From NCBI RefSeq assembly GCF_000003605.2, contig NW_003146739.1:1-22073 (forward strand): a DNA stretch of 22,073 bases, read 5' to 3'. The notes beneath the pieces are model-generated. The model was not told the DNA's origin. It did not search any database and saw only the letters and a list, made by a program, of their open reading frames with translations. This DNA is from Saccoglossus kowalevskii. Its lineage: Eukaryota; Hemichordata; Enteropneusta; Harrimaniidae. This document shows positions 21,607 through 22,073 of this stretch, piece by piece (the first letter of the stretch is position 1; each line of letters starts with the position of its first letter). The position numbers were made by a program, and so were the translations under genes.

Positions 21607-21910
21607 GCATTCCAGTCAATGTTTGCATTGTAACAGATAATCAAGGCTACCATTCCAGTGTTTCATACACGATTGGCGTCATCCACATTTTTCTAGACCA
21701 TTTTATCAATATTCCAGAGAACTATTGCAAAAACGTTTCCATGGCACTGCTTCTGATATTCATCAAAGCATTCCAGTCAATGTTTGCATAATAACAGATA
21801 ATCTAGGCTACCATTCCTGACATGCTTGGCATCTTCCATATTACTGTAGACCATTTATCAATATTCTAGACAACTTCTAAAATTCATCAAGGCATTCCAG
21901 TCAATGTTTG
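21607..21910 (+). repeat. Terminal monomers and ragged right end of the array
   Basis: Monomers start at 21607 and 21768 (161 and 124 bp), followed by a stub at 21892-21910. The monomer at 21768 most resembles 20206 but lacks 28 bp of its tail: CAACTTCT runs straight into AAAATTCATCAAG, so the usual CGTTTCCATGGCACTGC stretch is gone. The stub keeps only GCATTCCAGTCAATGTTTG before unique sequence begins. Confidence 0.88.
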
Positions 21911-22073
21911 GAATGTAAGTTTTATATATTTGATGTCCATGTAAGTTCCTTTACATTTATTGACGTTACATGTCTGTTAACTTGAATATGTAAATGCTGT
22001 AGCAGATTACTCTGACGAAACAGCCCTATAAATAACGTCAGGCTGGAAATTGTTCGCACATCCACTCTATTGG
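21911..22073. other. Unique flank to the right of the satellite
   Basis: No satellite block can be found here. The stretch is AT-rich at first. It contains ATGTAAGTT twice, at 21913-21921 and 21939-21947, 26 bp apart; both look like 5' splice-donor strings, though two short matches prove nothing. From about 21985 it reads like a core promoter region (see the TATA entry). There is no ATG after the TATA box, so any transcript start would lie in the last ~20 bp and any coding sequence beyond the window. The final bases ATTGG are a CCAAT pentamer on the minus strand. Confidence 0.8.
21961..22034 (+). promoter_or_regulatory. Possible Pol II promoter: TATA box with TGACG half-sites
   Basis: TATAAATA at 22027-22034 is preceded by CCC and followed by a mixed-composition stretch, as in a core promoter. 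A start site would be expected about 25-32 bp further on, near 22052-22062 (around TTCGCACATCC). Three TGACG half-sites of the CREB/ATF kind lie nearby: TGACGTTA at 21961, TGACGAAA at 22013, and ACGTCA at 22035-22040, which is TGACGT on the other strand. What is seen is the motifs only. Promoter function is inference, and a chance TATA in AT-rich DNA is possible. Confidence 0.35.

Larger units (their letters stand above)
1..21910 (+). repeat. Satellite DNA array, ~156-bp monomers, head to tail
   Basis: The whole span is a tandem array. Every monomer has the same order of blocks: GCATTCCAGTCAATG; a TTTGCATAATTAC-like stretch; ATAATCTAGGCTACCATT; a variable middle with CAGACATG or CCATGCATGG; CTTCCATATTACTG; ACCATTTTATCAATATTCC; AGACAACTGTTGCAATAAC; GTTTCCATGGCACTGCTTCC; and CATTCATCAAG. 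I parsed 140 complete monomers between 95 and 21891, a mean of 155.7 bp, with no inverted copy and no inserted foreign sequence. Length classes of 153 and 161 bp differ mainly by an 8-bp CCATTCTG-like duplication in the middle block. Long frames are not conserved, because 161, 157 and 122 are not multiples of three. The period is close to a nucleosome repeat, as in many centromeric or heterochromatic satellites, but location cannot be told from sequence. I do not recognise the family. Confidence 0.97.

Noticed and set aside
1-21910. CRISPR array
   Set aside because: A CRISPR has short, near-identical repeats separated by unique spacers. Here the full ~156-bp period is repeated, nothing between repeats is unique, and there are no cas genes.
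1-21910. Coding minisatellite (a long repetitive protein)
   Set aside because: Period lengths are mixed and mostly not multiples of three, and stops occur in every frame within one or two monomers.
1-21910. Homologous-repeat region of a large DNA virus of arthropods
   Set aside because: Such regions are usually shorter, palindrome-centred and interspersed with genes. This array is 22 kb with no gene, and shows CpG decay and higher-order structure typical of nuclear satellites. It cannot be fully excluded without wider context.
1-21910. Primate alpha satellite or a CENP-B box
   Set aside because: The monomer is not 171 bp, and I found no TTCG-N4-A-N2-CGGG match on either strand. TTCGGG in CATTTCGGGTATGG is only a partial resemblance.
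1-21910. Identity with the ~155-bp centromeric repeat reported in Chironomus
   Set aside because: Only the length agrees. I cannot recall that sequence well enough to compare, and equal length is weak evidence. The CpG decay also fits poorly with a dipteran, where CpG methylation is scarce.
1-21910. Transposon or LTR insertion inside the array
   Set aside because: Every stretch could be placed in the monomer register; there are no terminal repeats, poly-A tails or foreign sequence.
21913-21947. Paired ATGTAAGTT as splice donors or a target-site duplication
   Set aside because: The copies are 9 bp and 26 bp apart, with no mobile element between them and no exon evidence. In AT-rich DNA this can be chance.
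1-22073. tRNA, rRNA or an rDNA spacer with rRNA promoter
   Set aside because: No cloverleaf, A/B boxes or rRNA segments were noticed. The array upstream of a promoter recalls an rDNA spacer, but TATAAATA and the flank look like Pol II, and no rRNA sequence is in the window.

Overview
The window is one continuous tandem-repeat (satellite) array from a eukaryotic nuclear genome, followed by a short unique flank. I see no protein-coding or RNA gene. From base 1 to about 21910 the sequence is made of head-to-tail monomers, all on the same strand. Each begins with a block close to GCATTCCAGTCAATG and ends with CATTCATCAAG or a close variant. Using the G of GCATTCC as the register, I hand-parsed a partial left monomer (1-94), 140 consecutive monomers (95-21891) and a 19-bp stub (21892-21910). 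The mean monomer length is about 156 bp. Most are 153, 157, 161 or 162 bp; recurrent deletion variants are 122, 127, 139 and 148-150 bp. A typical monomer is about 38% G+C, with more C than G on the + strand.

Monomers are not randomly ordered. A limited set of types recurs in fixed strings, giving a nested higher-order structure: a 947-bp six-monomer unit in direct tandem (10700-11646 and 11647-12593), a ~760-bp five-monomer unit in tandem (14179-14938 and 14939-15696), and longer blocks repeated at distances of 1.4 to 14.4 kb. Examples are 2104-2724 with 16487-17107, 6617-7375 with 18809-19566, 3188-4459 with 7564-8678, and 14026-14784 with 17583-18341. Several monomers are hybrids of two types, as unequal crossing-over or gene conversion would leave.

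The commonest differences between monomers fall where a CpG alternates with TpG or CpA. This is the expected trace of cytosine methylation and deamination, and it points to a host that methylates (or methylated) this satellite. I do not recognise the satellite and cannot name the organism. The small ORFs on both strands are the same few peptides seen again and again because the DNA repeats. The frame is not kept from monomer to monomer, so I do not annotate them as genes.

At about 21910 the array stops abruptly after a monomer with a 28-bp internal deletion. The last 163 bp are non-repetitive and contain a good TATA box (TATAAATA, 22027-22034) with three TGACG half-sites around it. This suggests an RNA polymerase II promoter pointing out of the window to the right, so the satellite may lie directly upstream of a gene that is not visible here. 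The array also continues beyond the left edge.
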